Part shown: positions 7,683 through 14,568 of the stretch, in pieces
How the letters are laid out: every line of letters begins with the position of its first letter
Numbering within the stretch: the stretch's first letter is position 1
DNA from: Gammaproteobacteria bacterium UBA7310
Lineage (GTDB): Bacteria; Pseudomonadota; Gammaproteobacteria; Pseudomonadales; Ketobacteraceae
DNA: 14,581 bases
Direction: 5' to 3'
NCBI GenBank assembly: GCA_002471665.1
Contig: DKQK01000009.1
Span: 124,221-138,801, forward strand
The notes under the pieces: generated by a model
The model's input: the letters and a program-made list of their open reading frames with translations, nothing else
Databases searched by the model: none
What the model was told of the DNA's origin: nothing
Position numbers and translations under genes: made by a program

Positions 7683-8408
7683 ATGAAAGCGATTCTTACT
7701 TTTCACAGTATCGATGATTCCGGTTCAGTGCTGAGCTTTCCGGTGCGCAAGTTTGCGCAGTTGATTACTGAGGTTGTGGAAAGTAAGACCCGCATTTGTA
7801 CCCTGGATCAGATTGTTCGCCCGGAAACGGACAATGCCATTGCCATCACCTTTGACGACGGCATGGAGTCTGTTTTCAAGAATGCGTTACCTGTGCTGAA
7901 GGCAGCCGGGGTGCCCGCTCATTTGTATCTGACCACCGCTTGTGTGGGCGGCAACAATCGCTGGCCTACGCAGCCGAGCGCAGCGCCCGAGTTTGAAATG
8001 ATGAGCCAGGCTCAGTTGGAACACTGTGTTGAGGGCGGTATGCTCATTGAAAATCACACAGCGACCCACCCGGATATGCGGGCGTTGTCGCCAGGCGAGG
8101 TGCGGGATGAGTGTCTGCAGGCTGATCGCTGGATTGACGCTGCATTCGGGCGCAAGCCAAAGCACTTTGCTTATCCCTATGGCTACTATAATGCAGAAGT
8201 TGCTGCGTTCGTGGGCAGCCACTATGAAACCGCGGTGACCACAAAACTGAAAATGCTGTCCAGTCAGGATAGCATGGCCGAATTACCACGGCTGGATACT
8301 TACTACCTTCAGAAGCGTGGCAGTTACCGGTCGTTCTTTTCGTTTCAGGCCAACACCTATCTCAAGCTGCGCAATGGATTGCGTATCATCAGGCAGATGG
8401 TTTCCTAG
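7683..8408 (+). CDS. NodB-type polysaccharide/sugar deacetylase
   Basis: A 241-residue carbohydrate esterase family 4 protein. It shows motif 1 TFDDG at 56-60 (Asp58 and metal-binding Asp59), motif 2 H-x3-H as His125/His129, motif 3 FAYPYGYYN at 162-170 and LPRLD at 201-205. It starts directly at MKAILTFHS with no signal peptide, so it probably acts in the cytoplasm on a nucleotide- or lipid-linked sugar rather than on finished polymer. It lies 15 bases after rfbH, last in the plus operon. The start region holds a tandem ATGAAAGC: a first ATG at 7672 opens a four-codon frame ending in TGA that overlaps the second ATG at 7683. The second gives the full domain. Substrate (N- or O-acyl, possibly formyl) cannot be told from the sequence. 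Confidence 0.88.
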   Translation: MKAILTFHSIDDSGSVLSFPVRKFAQLITEVVESKTRICTLDQIVRPETDNAIAITFDDGMESVFKNALPVLKAAGVPAHLYLTTACVGGNNRWPTQPSAAPEFEMMSQAQLEHCVEGGMLIENHTATHPDMRALSPGEVRDECLQADRWIDAAFGRKPKHFAYPYGYYNAEVAAFVGSHYETAVTTKLKMLSSQDSMAELPRLDTYYLQKRGSYRSFFSFQANTYLKLRNGLRIIRQMVS

Positions 8409-8446
8409 TTTTCAGATTGTACACCGGTGTGATTCGGGGGAGAGGT

Positions 8447-8483
8447 AATCCGCTATCTGAAGAATTGGCTCAGATAGCGGATT
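8447..8483. terminator. Perfect 14-bp hairpin between convergent genes
   Basis: AATCCGCTATCTGA at 8447-8460 is repeated as its exact reverse complement at 8470-8483 around a nine-base loop. It lies 38 bases after the deacetylase stop and eight bases beyond the multicopper oxidase stop on the other strand, the right place for a shared terminator. Neither side has a U-tract, so it may instead block 3' exonuclease or act with Rho. Confidence 0.6.
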
Positions 8484-8491
8484 GAAGTGGC

Positions 8492-10216
8492 TTATTCCAC
8501 GCGCAGGAAGGACATCATCCCATTTTCGCCATGCTGGAATATATGGCAATGGAAGACCCAGTCACCCTCAGAGCCAAAGCCTCCGGTTTGACCGGGGTTG
8601 GCACCAAAGTCGGGGCGTTCATCGATCTGGAAGGAATAAAACACCGAAGTGTGGGGCGGCACGTTCACCGTGTCCAGATATTCGTTGTGCGCGTTCACCA
8701 TCCACATGTCCATATAGCCTTCATCATGATTCATGCGCATGAACTGCATGGGCTGGAATGAGAAACCGTGCAAGTGAAAAGGATGGTGCATATCCGTGTG
8801 ATTGTGGGTTTCCCATTCGATGGTTTCACCGATGCTGGCAGTGCGATAGTTCTCGCGCCCCATTACGCCGGAGTAGCCATCGATTTTGAACCAGGTGCTC
8901 TTGGGGGCTCCGCTCATCATGGCCATCATGTTGGCCTGCAGTTTGATCTGGCTGTCGGTTCGATCTGAAACCAGTCGCTCAGGCTTAGGCACCAGGGCAT
9001 CGTTTTCGTTAATATCGAACTCGTAGCCGAAGTAGTTGGGCAGCAGGATGTAGTTGAGCAGGTTGACTGAGGGGCGCTCACCGTCGTCATCCGCTTCGGT
9101 CATCATCATTCCCATGGGGGTCATGGTCATTTGATGGCGGCCACGGGCAAAGTCTTTCCATTGCAATGAGACAACGCTGCCGGGTGTGCCCTTGGGTACA
9201 ATAATGACGTCCGCCCGTTGTGCCGGGGTCAGCAGGATTTCCCCTTTATCGTAGCCCAGTGCGATTTCAATCGGGCCGGTATAGCCGGTGTAACCCATAT
9301 CCATACCGTCGCCCATATCCATGCCGTCGCCCATATCCATACCGTCACCCATGTCCATGTCGTCACCCATGTCCATTGCCATGCGCATGCCCATAACGGA
9401 ACCGCCTTCCAGCCTTACTTTTTCAATCAGGCCACCTTCACCGCCGATGCGGTAAATGTCATGGCCGGGCAGAGAGAGTCGGAAATAACGAGTAATGGAG
9501 GCGTTAATCAAGCGCAGTCGAATGCCCTGGCCGATAAAGGCGGGGAAAGTGGGGTTCAGTTTACCGTTCACCAATAGGTAGTCACCTTCCGTGCCGTTCA
9601 TGGTTTCGAGCATGGAGGTAGTGTTCAGGTTTTTCAGGGCACCGTTCTCAATGGCAATATCGCTGAGCATCAGTGTATTTTCCCGCAGGGGAAGTTTGCC
9701 CTGCATTTTCAACTGCCGCTCTTCCGGCTGTGTAACGATCAATGGTGCATACAAACCGGCATTGACCGCTTCGGCGCCGCGGGCGTGGGGGTGATACCAG
9801 AACACGCCGGCCCGGGGCACGATGAAGTCATAGGTGTAGGTGTCGCCGGGCTGTACCACCTCCTGAGTCAAGGCAGTGCCGTCGCTCTTGTTGTTGAGTT
9901 CGATGCCGTGCCAGTGGATGGTGGAGGGCCAGCCTTCGGGTAGTTTGTTTTTGAAATGCACAATGACACGGTCGCCCCGCTTGACCCGGATTTCCGGGCC
10001 GGGAACCTGACCGTTGTAGGCAAAAACATCCACTTTTTCATCGCCCACTTTCAATTTGTAAGGTGCGGCGGTAATCGTGGTTTCAAATATGTTTGGATGC
10101 GGATTGACGTCAATTGCCCCGGTAGGGTTGACTGGGCCGCGGCCGAACGCCATCTGCGACAGGGACGCAAGCGTCATTAAAATCGTAATGAATGAAAAGC
10201 TTCTAAGTTTTAACAT
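8492..10216 (-). CDS. Secreted multicopper oxidase with Met/Asp-rich insert
   Basis: A 574-residue laccase/CueO/CopA-type oxidase. Residues 1-25 form a signal peptide with a hydrophobic core and probable cleavage after an Ala-Phe-Gly-type end, so it acts in the periplasm. No twin-Arg motif is evident. All four copper motifs are present: HWHG at 101-104, YHPH at 141-144, HPFHLH at 478-483 and HCHIFQHGENGM at 556-567, where Cys557, His561 and Met566 or Met567 complete the type 1 site. Residues 281-308 are a tandem Met/Asp repeat, and further Met-rich runs lie at 363-372 and 430-434. These suggest copper or cuprous-ion binding. The likely role is oxidising Cu(I) or phenolic/metal substrates with O2. 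No copper exporter or regulator is adjacent. The start ATG at 10214-10216 has GGGG as a weak ribosome-binding site. Confidence 0.93.
   Translation of the reverse strand: MLKLRSFSFITILMTLASLSQMAFGRGPVNPTGAIDVNPHPNIFETTITAAPYKLKVGDEKVDVFAYNGQVPGPEIRVKRGDRVIVHFKNKLPEGWPSTIHWHGIELNNKSDGTALTQEVVQPGDTYTYDFIVPRAGVFWYHPHARGAEAVNAGLYAPLIVTQPEERQLKMQGKLPLRENTLMLSDIAIENGALKNLNTTSMLETMNGTEGDYLLVNGKLNPTFPAFIGQGIRLRLINASITRYFRLSLPGHDIYRIGGEGGLIEKVRLEGGSVMGMRMAMDMGDDMDMGDGMDMGDGMDMGDGMDMGYTGYTGPIEIALGYDKGEILLTPAQRADVIIVPKGTPGSVVSLQWKDFARGRHQMTMTPMGMMMTEADDDGERPSVNLLNYILLPNYFGYEFDINENDALVPKPERLVSDRTDSQIKLQANMMAMMSGAPKSTWFKIDGYSGVMGRENYRTASIGETIEWETHNHTDMHHPFHLHGFSFQPMQFMRMNHDEGYMDMWMVNAHNEYLDTVNVPPHTSVFYSFQIDERPDFGANPGQTGGFGSEGDWVFHCHIFQHGENGMMSFLRVE
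9293..9376 (-). repeat. 18-bp tandem repeat coding MDMGDG units in the multicopper oxidase
   Basis: Residues 281-308 read as MDMGDD, three copies of MDMGDG, then a partial MDMG. At DNA level this is about four and two-thirds copies of an 18-base unit with a few third-position changes. The reading frame is kept by any whole-unit gain or loss. Each unit adds two Met and two Asp, suiting soft and hard metal coordination. The array interrupts the second cupredoxin domain region. Confidence 0.92.
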
Positions 10217-10628
10217 AAATGCCCCAATTGATTTATGTCAGGAGAGTAGTTTTAAGCAGGAAACGTATCTACATAAGTTAGGAAACGATTACCAGCTTAC
10301 CCAATTGTAATAAGGTGGACGTAAAAGCCCACGGTAATATTCAATCCTCTTCTTGTTTCAATTTACCGTTCAAAAAGATTGACGTGGCAGTGGGGCACCC
10401 CCACAGATGATGCCCAGACGGATGCGGACACCCCATCCACGCAGGTGGTGCCGGCAGACAGGCTGCAGGTGTGATCGTTATTGCCCCAAAACTCTTTTTT
10501 AACAGAAATGAACATCGGGGACAAGAAAGCGGCGGCGGGCTGTAACCATAAGGCTACATAACTGATATGTTGTTGCGTTTAATACACTTCAGCGATGCTG
10601 ATGCAGGCTGCGTTAGAGTGAGTGGATT
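10217..10628. other. 412-base intergenic region without recognisable gene
   Basis: The space lies between the multicopper oxidase start and the end of the flavin oxidoreductase, both on the minus strand. It must carry the oxidase promoter. No plausible coding frame, RNA or clear operator stands out. A short GC-rich hairpin (GTGGGG/CCCCAC with a three-base loop) lies at about 10390-10404 and a T-run at about 10494-10500. Neither makes a convincing terminator for the flavin oxidoreductase gene. The oxidase leader next to 10216 is A/T-rich. Confidence 0.5.
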
Positions 10629-11825
10629 CTATGAATCGAAGCGGGTGCAATGAATTCCCTGCGCATGCTCGATGGTGGCAACACATTCGTTACAGTGCAG
10701 ACACCGGCTTGCATACCCGGGGTTGTGTTTGGCCTGCAATGGCAGATCGGGGTCACTCAGCAGGCTGCGACCCAATTGGATGAAGTCAAATCCAGCCTGC
10801 ATCAGGGTTGCAAAGCTGTTGTTATTGCTGGCGCCTCCCACGTAGATTAAATCGCAGTTCACAACCTCTCGCAGGCGCTTGGCCTGTTCCAGAAAATACA
10901 GCTCCTCATAGGGATAATGTTTAAAGAGCCGGGGGCCGGCAAGGCGCAGCATCATGCGCATCAACGGGCTTTTTTCCGCCTTCAGCATGGGCTGCAACAG
11001 GTTGTCGCCGCGAAACATGATCATCGGGTTCATGGTACTGGTGCCGCCGCTGGTGACAATGCCATCGATGCCGCCCTGATCAAGCAAACGCGCGATTTCA
11101 AGGGCATCGTCGTAGTCAAGGCCGCCCTGAACGCCTTCCGTCAGGCTGATTTTTCCGATCACCGGAAAATCATCCCCAACGGCCTTACGCACCGATTCCA
11201 GCACCCGCAAGGGTAAACGCATGCGGTTCTGCAGCGTTCCACCATACAGATCAGTGCGCCGGTTGGTCTTTGGGCTCATAAACTGGCACAGGCCATAGCC
11301 GTGTCCAAAGTGAATTTCCAGGCAATCAAAGCCAACGGATTGCATGAAAGCAGCGGCCTCACCATACCGCTTTACCAGGCGGTCGATGTCCTGCAGAGTC
11401 ATGGCATCGCAAAAAAGCATCCCCTGCGCCACGCCCAGCATATTGATGCCAAAACTGGGGCCAAGGGGCCGCTTGCGTTGCCGGTGGCGGTTCTTGGAAA
11501 AGCCGCCACCATAACCCATCTGGCCGCTCACTTTGCAATCCTTGCTGTGCAGGGTGTTAATCAGTGTGGACAGGTCGTTGCGGATGCCTTCGTGCATATA
11601 CAGCATGTTTTCATGCAGGCGGCCATCGTTCTCAATGGCGCAGTAGCCGATGGTGGTCATGGCAACGCCGCCATCGGCGATGCGGCCATGGAAATTGCAC
11701 AGCGCGGAAGACACCGCGCTCTGGGGTGACATGCCCTCGAACGTGCCCGCTTTGATGAACCGGTTTTTCAGCGCCAGTCCATTCAGCTTTTTGGGCGTGA
11801 AACTTTGTGTGAGAAATGCATTCAT
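10629..11825 (-). CDS. Short Old Yellow Enzyme family NADH:flavin oxidoreductase with Cys4 tail
   Basis: A 398-residue TIM-barrel flavoenzyme. It shows LKNRFIKAGTFEG at 19-31 and the substrate/FMN segment EIHFGHGYGLCQFMSPKTN at 170-188 with the His172/His175 pair. NRRTDLYGGTLQNR at 188-201, EGVQGG at 230-235 and the phosphate-binding strand FDFIQLGRSLLSDP at 346-359 follow. These place it with OYE and 2,4-dienoyl-CoA reductase N-domains, which reduce activated C=C bonds. After the barrel come Cys375, Cys378, Cys381 and Cys393 (C-x2-C-x2-C-x11-C), close to the 4Fe-4S motif of dienoyl-CoA reductases (C-x2-C-x3-C-x11-C). The FAD and NADPH domains that normally follow are absent and the protein ends five residues later. 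It is divergent from a TetR gene that probably controls it. The start ATG at 11823-11825 has only a weak ribosome-binding site. Its substrate is unknown. Confidence 0.88.
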   Translation of the reverse strand: MNAFLTQSFTPKKLNGLALKNRFIKAGTFEGMSPQSAVSSALCNFHGRIADGGVAMTTIGYCAIENDGRLHENMLYMHEGIRNDLSTLINTLHSKDCKVSGQMGYGGGFSKNRHRQRKRPLGPSFGINMLGVAQGMLFCDAMTLQDIDRLVKRYGEAAAFMQSVGFDCLEIHFGHGYGLCQFMSPKTNRRTDLYGGTLQNRMRLPLRVLESVRKAVGDDFPVIGKISLTEGVQGGLDYDDALEIARLLDQGGIDGIVTSGGTSTMNPMIMFRGDNLLQPMLKAEKSPLMRMMLRLAGPRLFKHYPYEELYFLEQAKRLREVVNCDLIYVGGASNNNSFATLMQAGFDFIQLGRSLLSDPDLPLQAKHNPGYASRCLHCNECVATIEHAQGIHCTRFDS

Positions 11826-11918
11826 AAAGACACTCTGGAACGGTTGGCTGATGCTGAATCCAATAAGGAAACACTCAAATCCGTTCTAATCTGGAAGCTG
11901 GGCCCAATAAATATGCAA

Positions 11919-11924
11919 ATTATA
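11919..11924 (-). promoter_or_regulatory. -10 box candidate for the flavin oxidoreductase gene, inside the operator
   Basis: Read on the minus strand this is TATAAT, in the outer end of the left operator arm, about 94 bases before the gene's ATG. No good -35 is visible at 16-18 bases. Confidence 0.45.
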
Positions 11925-11939
11925 TGCAATATGATTGCA

Positions 11940-11945
11940 TATAAT
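11940..11945 (+). promoter_or_regulatory. -10 box candidate for the TetR gene, inside the operator
   Basis: TATAAT on the plus strand, forming the outer end of the right operator arm, 58 bases before the TetR ATG. A -35 at the usual distance would read AAATTA, a poor match. Repressor bound at the palindrome would cover this box. Confidence 0.45.
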
Positions 11946-12003
11946 GCTCGGGATGGCTATAGGTTATGTAGCCAAGTTACATAATATCAATATGGGATGT
12001 ATC

Positions 12004-12597
12004 ATGAGTAAGGCAAGAACCCAGAAGCAGCGGAGAGAGACGGCAATCAGCGCTGTGCTGGAAAGTGCCTGTGCTCTGTTTGGTGAGCTGGGTTACCAGG
12101 CCGCCTCGCTGGAACAGATTGCCGACCGTGCCGGCATGACCATTCGCCCGATTTATCACTACTTCGGCAATAAGGAAAAACTGTTTCTTGCGGTGGTTGA
12201 GCAGGTGGAACAACAGCTACACAGAGCAATGCGGGATATTCAAACGGGGCGGCAAGGGGAAGATCTGGGGCAATACTGGGAGGTATTCATGCGATTCGGG
12301 CGTGACAGGCATTTCCGTCAGATTGTGCTGGTGGATGCTCCTGTGGTTCTCGGGCGTGAGCGTTGGGCCGATTCGCCGGTGGTGCAACAGGTCATCGCAA
12401 TCCTGCTGCCGCTGTTTCCCGGTTTGTTACCACAAACCCGGCACTTGATAGCACAGATGGTCATCGCTGCCCTGACAGAGGTGGCTATGTGCCTGGCGGA
12501 GCCGGGTAACGAAGGTAAAGAGCGAGCTTTCGAAGAAATGTCCGGGTTGATTCGGATGAGGCTGGGGTCGACATTGAGCCATTCTGTGTTGGAATGA
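12004..12597 (+). CDS. TetR-family transcriptional repressor
   Basis: A 197-residue protein with the TetR N-terminal DNA-binding domain at about residues 12-62. The helix-turn-helix reads SLEQIADRAGMTIRPIYHYF at 35-54, followed by GNKEKLFLAVV. The rest is an all-helical ligand-binding and dimer domain without a family-specific motif that names the ligand. I chose ATG at 12004, which gives MSKARTQKQRRETA, a typical basic TetR N-terminus, with GGGATG seven bases upstream. The frame is open back to 11935, but upstream starts fall inside the operator and -10 box. The gene is divergent from the flavin oxidoreductase gene across the palindrome at 11919-11945, which it most likely binds, and ends in the strong terminator at 12650-12692. 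The inducer may be the enzyme's substrate, which is an inference from context. Confidence 0.93.
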   Translation: MSKARTQKQRRETAISAVLESACALFGELGYQAASLEQIADRAGMTIRPIYHYFGNKEKLFLAVVEQVEQQLHRAMRDIQTGRQGEDLGQYWEVFMRFGRDRHFRQIVLVDAPVVLGRERWADSPVVQQVIAILLPLFPGLLPQTRHLIAQMVIAALTEVAMCLAEPGNEGKERAFEEMSGLIRMRLGSTLSHSVLE

Positions 12598-12649
12598 TCT
12601 TGTATTCGAAAAGCCCGGTTGGTATCCGGTATTCACTGAGCCGAAAACC

Positions 12650-12692
12650 AAACGATAAACCAGCCAATTGTTAATTGGCTGGTTTATCGTTT
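12650..12692. terminator. Bidirectional terminator with 20-bp perfect stem
   Basis: AAACGATAAACCAGCCAATT at 12650-12669 is followed by GTT and then its exact reverse complement at 12673-12692. A T-run follows on the plus strand (12690-12693), and the minus strand continues into TTTGGTTTT, so it can end transcription both ways. It lies 52 bases after the TetR stop. On the other strand it contains the stop codon (12684-12686) and last two codons of the truncated desaturase. Confidence 0.88.
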
Positions 12693-13343
12693 TGCGTAAA
12701 TCGTGGTGCCCAAAGGGAAAAAACTCAGCGCGGCGATAATGCGCAGGTTTTTAAGGTCGTTACGGTTAACCTTGCCTTGAGCAAGCAGCTTACGTAGTTC
12801 TTTAAAGTACTTTCCGGCGCGCAGGTAAAACGCGAACATATTATCGCCGACCATCAAAAAACGTCGCCAGTCCCATTTTTCTCCGTTGGTAATGGCGCGC
12901 TCCTCAAGGTCCGTTTCTGTTCCGGATACTTTGTGATGGTGTAAATGCAGGTGGCGGCGTACCCAAGGGTTCTGCGTCAGCGGGCGCGCAATGTATACGC
13001 CGGCCATCATAAGATTGTGCCAAACCGGTTGTTTGCGAAAATACATGTAGTGAATAAGGTCATGCTCAAGTTCATGCAGCAACGAAGTCCAGAACGCGCT
13101 GAGTACTATCACCACCCATGCCGGTATAATGCCTTCAAGCCATAACCAGCCGTTTAAGGCCATGCCTGCCAGGCTCACCAGAAAGATCGTCATACCAACT
13201 GCGTCCCGATGCTTTATCAAAAACGGGTGTCGTGCACGTACTTTTTCGCTTACCGCCATTAAATCGCTCTGTATTTGGCGATCTTTGGCGCGAAGCCGAT
13301 TGAAGTCTTGCTCTTTACTTTGATCATTGCGTATTTCAGTCAT
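12684..13343 (-). pseudogene. Membrane fatty-acid desaturase, C-terminally truncated
   Basis: The 219 encoded residues match the N-terminal two thirds of a membrane di-iron desaturase (fatty acid desaturase superfamily). A charged N-terminus is followed by membrane segments at about 50-66 and 72-90. The first His box is HELEHDLIH at 90-98 and the second is HLHLHHH at 131-137. Full-length members are usually over 300 residues and need a third C-terminal HxxHH box plus another pair of membrane segments. Both are missing here. The frame ends GTTIYAKR-stop, and the Lys218 codon begins at 12692, the outermost base of the terminator hairpin. No desaturase-like frame continues beyond it. With a ligand-bearing box missing, activity is unlikely. 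ATG at 13341-13343 has GGAG ten bases upstream. It is divergent from the broken AraC gene. A genuine short family member is the alternative. Confidence 0.75.
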
Positions 13344-13422
13344 ACTATGGTGCTCCAGCAGCTGAGCGGATCATTTACACATGCCGCGATAGGGGTTGGG
13401 GTACTATATCCAGGAGGCGGTG

Positions 13423-13440
13423 GTTACGCTCTGCCGTAAC
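13423..13440. promoter_or_regulatory. Small inverted repeat between desaturase and AraC genes
   Basis: GTTACG at 13423-13428 and CGTAAC at 13435-13440 flank a six-base spacer, 26 bases before the AraC start. It could be an operator for the divergent pair, but six-base arms can arise by chance. The rest of the 123-base gap (13344-13466) holds TATAGT on the minus strand at 13403-13408 as a possible desaturase -10 box. Confidence 0.3.
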
Positions 13441-13466
13441 TGCCAACCTGTTAACCGGAGATGCCA

Positions 13467-14423
13467 ATGTCTGATCATTCAGTGCCGGAACAGCTAGCAG
13501 CGGTGGCCGTGTTTTTGCGCCCGTTGGCCAACCTATTGCGTAGTAACCCTGAATGCCAAGTCAACGTAGAACATACTTCAAATTTATTGTCTGCAGCTGA
13601 AGCCTTACTGCAAGATCCTTCACTGGGCATCAATATGGCGCGCCAGAGCGAATACTCAGTGTTCGGTGGGTTGGGTTTGGCCTTGTCGGCCGGGGGAAGC
13701 CTGCTGAGTGTGTTGCAGCGAATGACCCGGTATCACCGCCTTATCAGCAATGTGGTGCGCACAGAGTTAGTGGTCGATGAGGACACGGTCAGCATCCATT
13801 TTTATTAAAGCGCAGGTCACACACCGAATCCACAAGGAATGCAGTATGTGATGGCCAGTTTAGTGAGGTTGTTGCGTATACGTTTAGATTCGCAGTTAAA
13901 CCCGCTACAAGTTTTTCTCGCTTACGATGGTGCTGACTATTGCACGCGAGTAGCACGATACTTCCGAGTGGAACCTGAGCAAGCGGATCATTACGCTGTT
14001 TTCTTTGCGCGTAATGCTGCCAATTCGCAACTGCATTCCAGCGATTCGCAAATAGCGGCCATGTTGGATGTCACCTTAAACGAACGTTTGGCTGCGCAAG
14101 AAAAAGGTTCATTGGTCATTCAATTATCGCTCTGGCTAGAAGGGCAATTGCCAGAGGGGGAGCCTTTGTTGAAAGATGCGGCAGCTCAATACAATATGAG
14201 TGAGCGCAGTTTGCAACGACGTTTGGGAGAGGAAAGCCTAACATGGAATCAATTGGTAGAACGCACTCGTCGAACTTTGGTGGAGCGTCATCTTAAGATC
14301 TCCGGAACCACCGTCACCCAGTTGGCGTTTTTACTGGGGTTTTCGGACGTGAGTTCTTTTTCGCGGGCATTTAAGAAATGGTATGGCATATCGCCAAGTC
14401 AATTTCGCTATAAAGACCCCTAG
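13467..14423 (+). pseudogene. AraC-family regulator interrupted by one in-frame TAA
   Basis: Read through the internal stop, this is one frame of 318 codons, the usual size for AraC regulators with an arabinose-binding-like N-domain. Codons 1-113 hold the first part of that domain (for example GLGLALSAGGSLLSVLQRMTRYHRL). Codon 114 (13806-13808) is TAA. Codons 115 onward continue in the same frame, first SAGHTPNPQG, then MASLVRLLRI and the rest of the domain. The C-terminal DNA-binding domain has two helix-turn-helix units, NMSERSLQRRLGEESLTWNQ and LLGFSDVSSFSRAFKKWYGI, ending PSQFRYKDP. I prefer ATG 13467, with CGGAG six bases upstream, over ATG 13461, which has none at proper spacing. Reinitiation could occur at GTG 13848, nine bases after AAGGA, giving a C-terminal fragment with an intact DNA-binding domain. 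Confidence 0.8.
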
Positions 14424-14445
14424 GGCTTTGAAATAAAACAGGTAA

Positions 14446-14553
14446 ACAATTGAATGTCCGGATAAAGAACGGATCTCTGCGTTTGATGAGCTTAATAAAA
14501 TGGTGGCTATGTCTATGGGGTGGGCTGCCAGAGCGGCATCAGGGGGTGTCTAA
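14446..14553 (+). other. Short coding-like fragment, unassigned
   Basis: After a stop at 14443-14445, an open frame without a good start codon near its beginning reads IECPDKERISAFDELNKM and continues to AARAASGGV-stop. The amino-acid mix looks protein-like, as in the C-terminus of a soluble protein, but no family is recognised and no ribosome-binding site or upstream part exists. An overlapping frame (TTG 14450 to 14569) is equally open, so this could be chance. It may be debris from a rearranged gene. Confidence 0.2.
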
Positions 14554-14568
14554 AAACCGCGGTTTTTA
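14551..14568. repeat. 18-bp perfect palindrome with no loop
   Basis: TAAAAACCGCGGTTTTTA is its own reverse complement. It starts with the stop codon of the fragment at 14446-14553. With A-runs on one side and T-runs on the other, it could act as a bidirectional terminator (CCGCGG core with U-tract) or be part of a mobile-element end. The sequence ends 13 bases later, so the context is lost. Confidence 0.5.

Larger units (their letters stand above)
11911..11945. promoter_or_regulatory. Palindromic operator, probable TetR binding site, with extra half-site
   Basis: The 12-base arm ATTATATGCAAT at 11919-11930 is repeated as its exact reverse complement at 11934-11945 around a three-base centre (ATG). 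A further copy of ATATGCAA lies at 11911-11918, in direct orientation to the copy at 11922-11929 and offset by 11 bases, about one helical turn. The site is in the 178-base gap between the divergent flavin oxidoreductase and TetR genes, as expected for a local repressor that also controls itself. Confidence 0.8.

Noticed and set aside
9218..9577. Plus-strand frame of 119 residues with a striking His/Val/Thr repeat, looking like a metal-binding His-rich peptide
   Set aside because: It is the antisense of the Met/Asp repeat in the multicopper oxidase: ATG codons read backwards become CAT (His). The oxidase on the minus strand has all four copper motifs, and this frame has no ribosome-binding site.
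10381..10450. GC-rich short inverted repeats that might be a REP element or terminator
   Set aside because: Stems are only five or six base pairs, without a U-tract or repeated copies in the window, so they could be chance.
12650..12692. Integron attC recombination site
   Set aside because: The structure is a plain perfect hairpin with a three-base loop. The core RYYYAAC/GTTRRRY sites and unpaired extrahelical bases of attC are absent, and a terminator explains it better.
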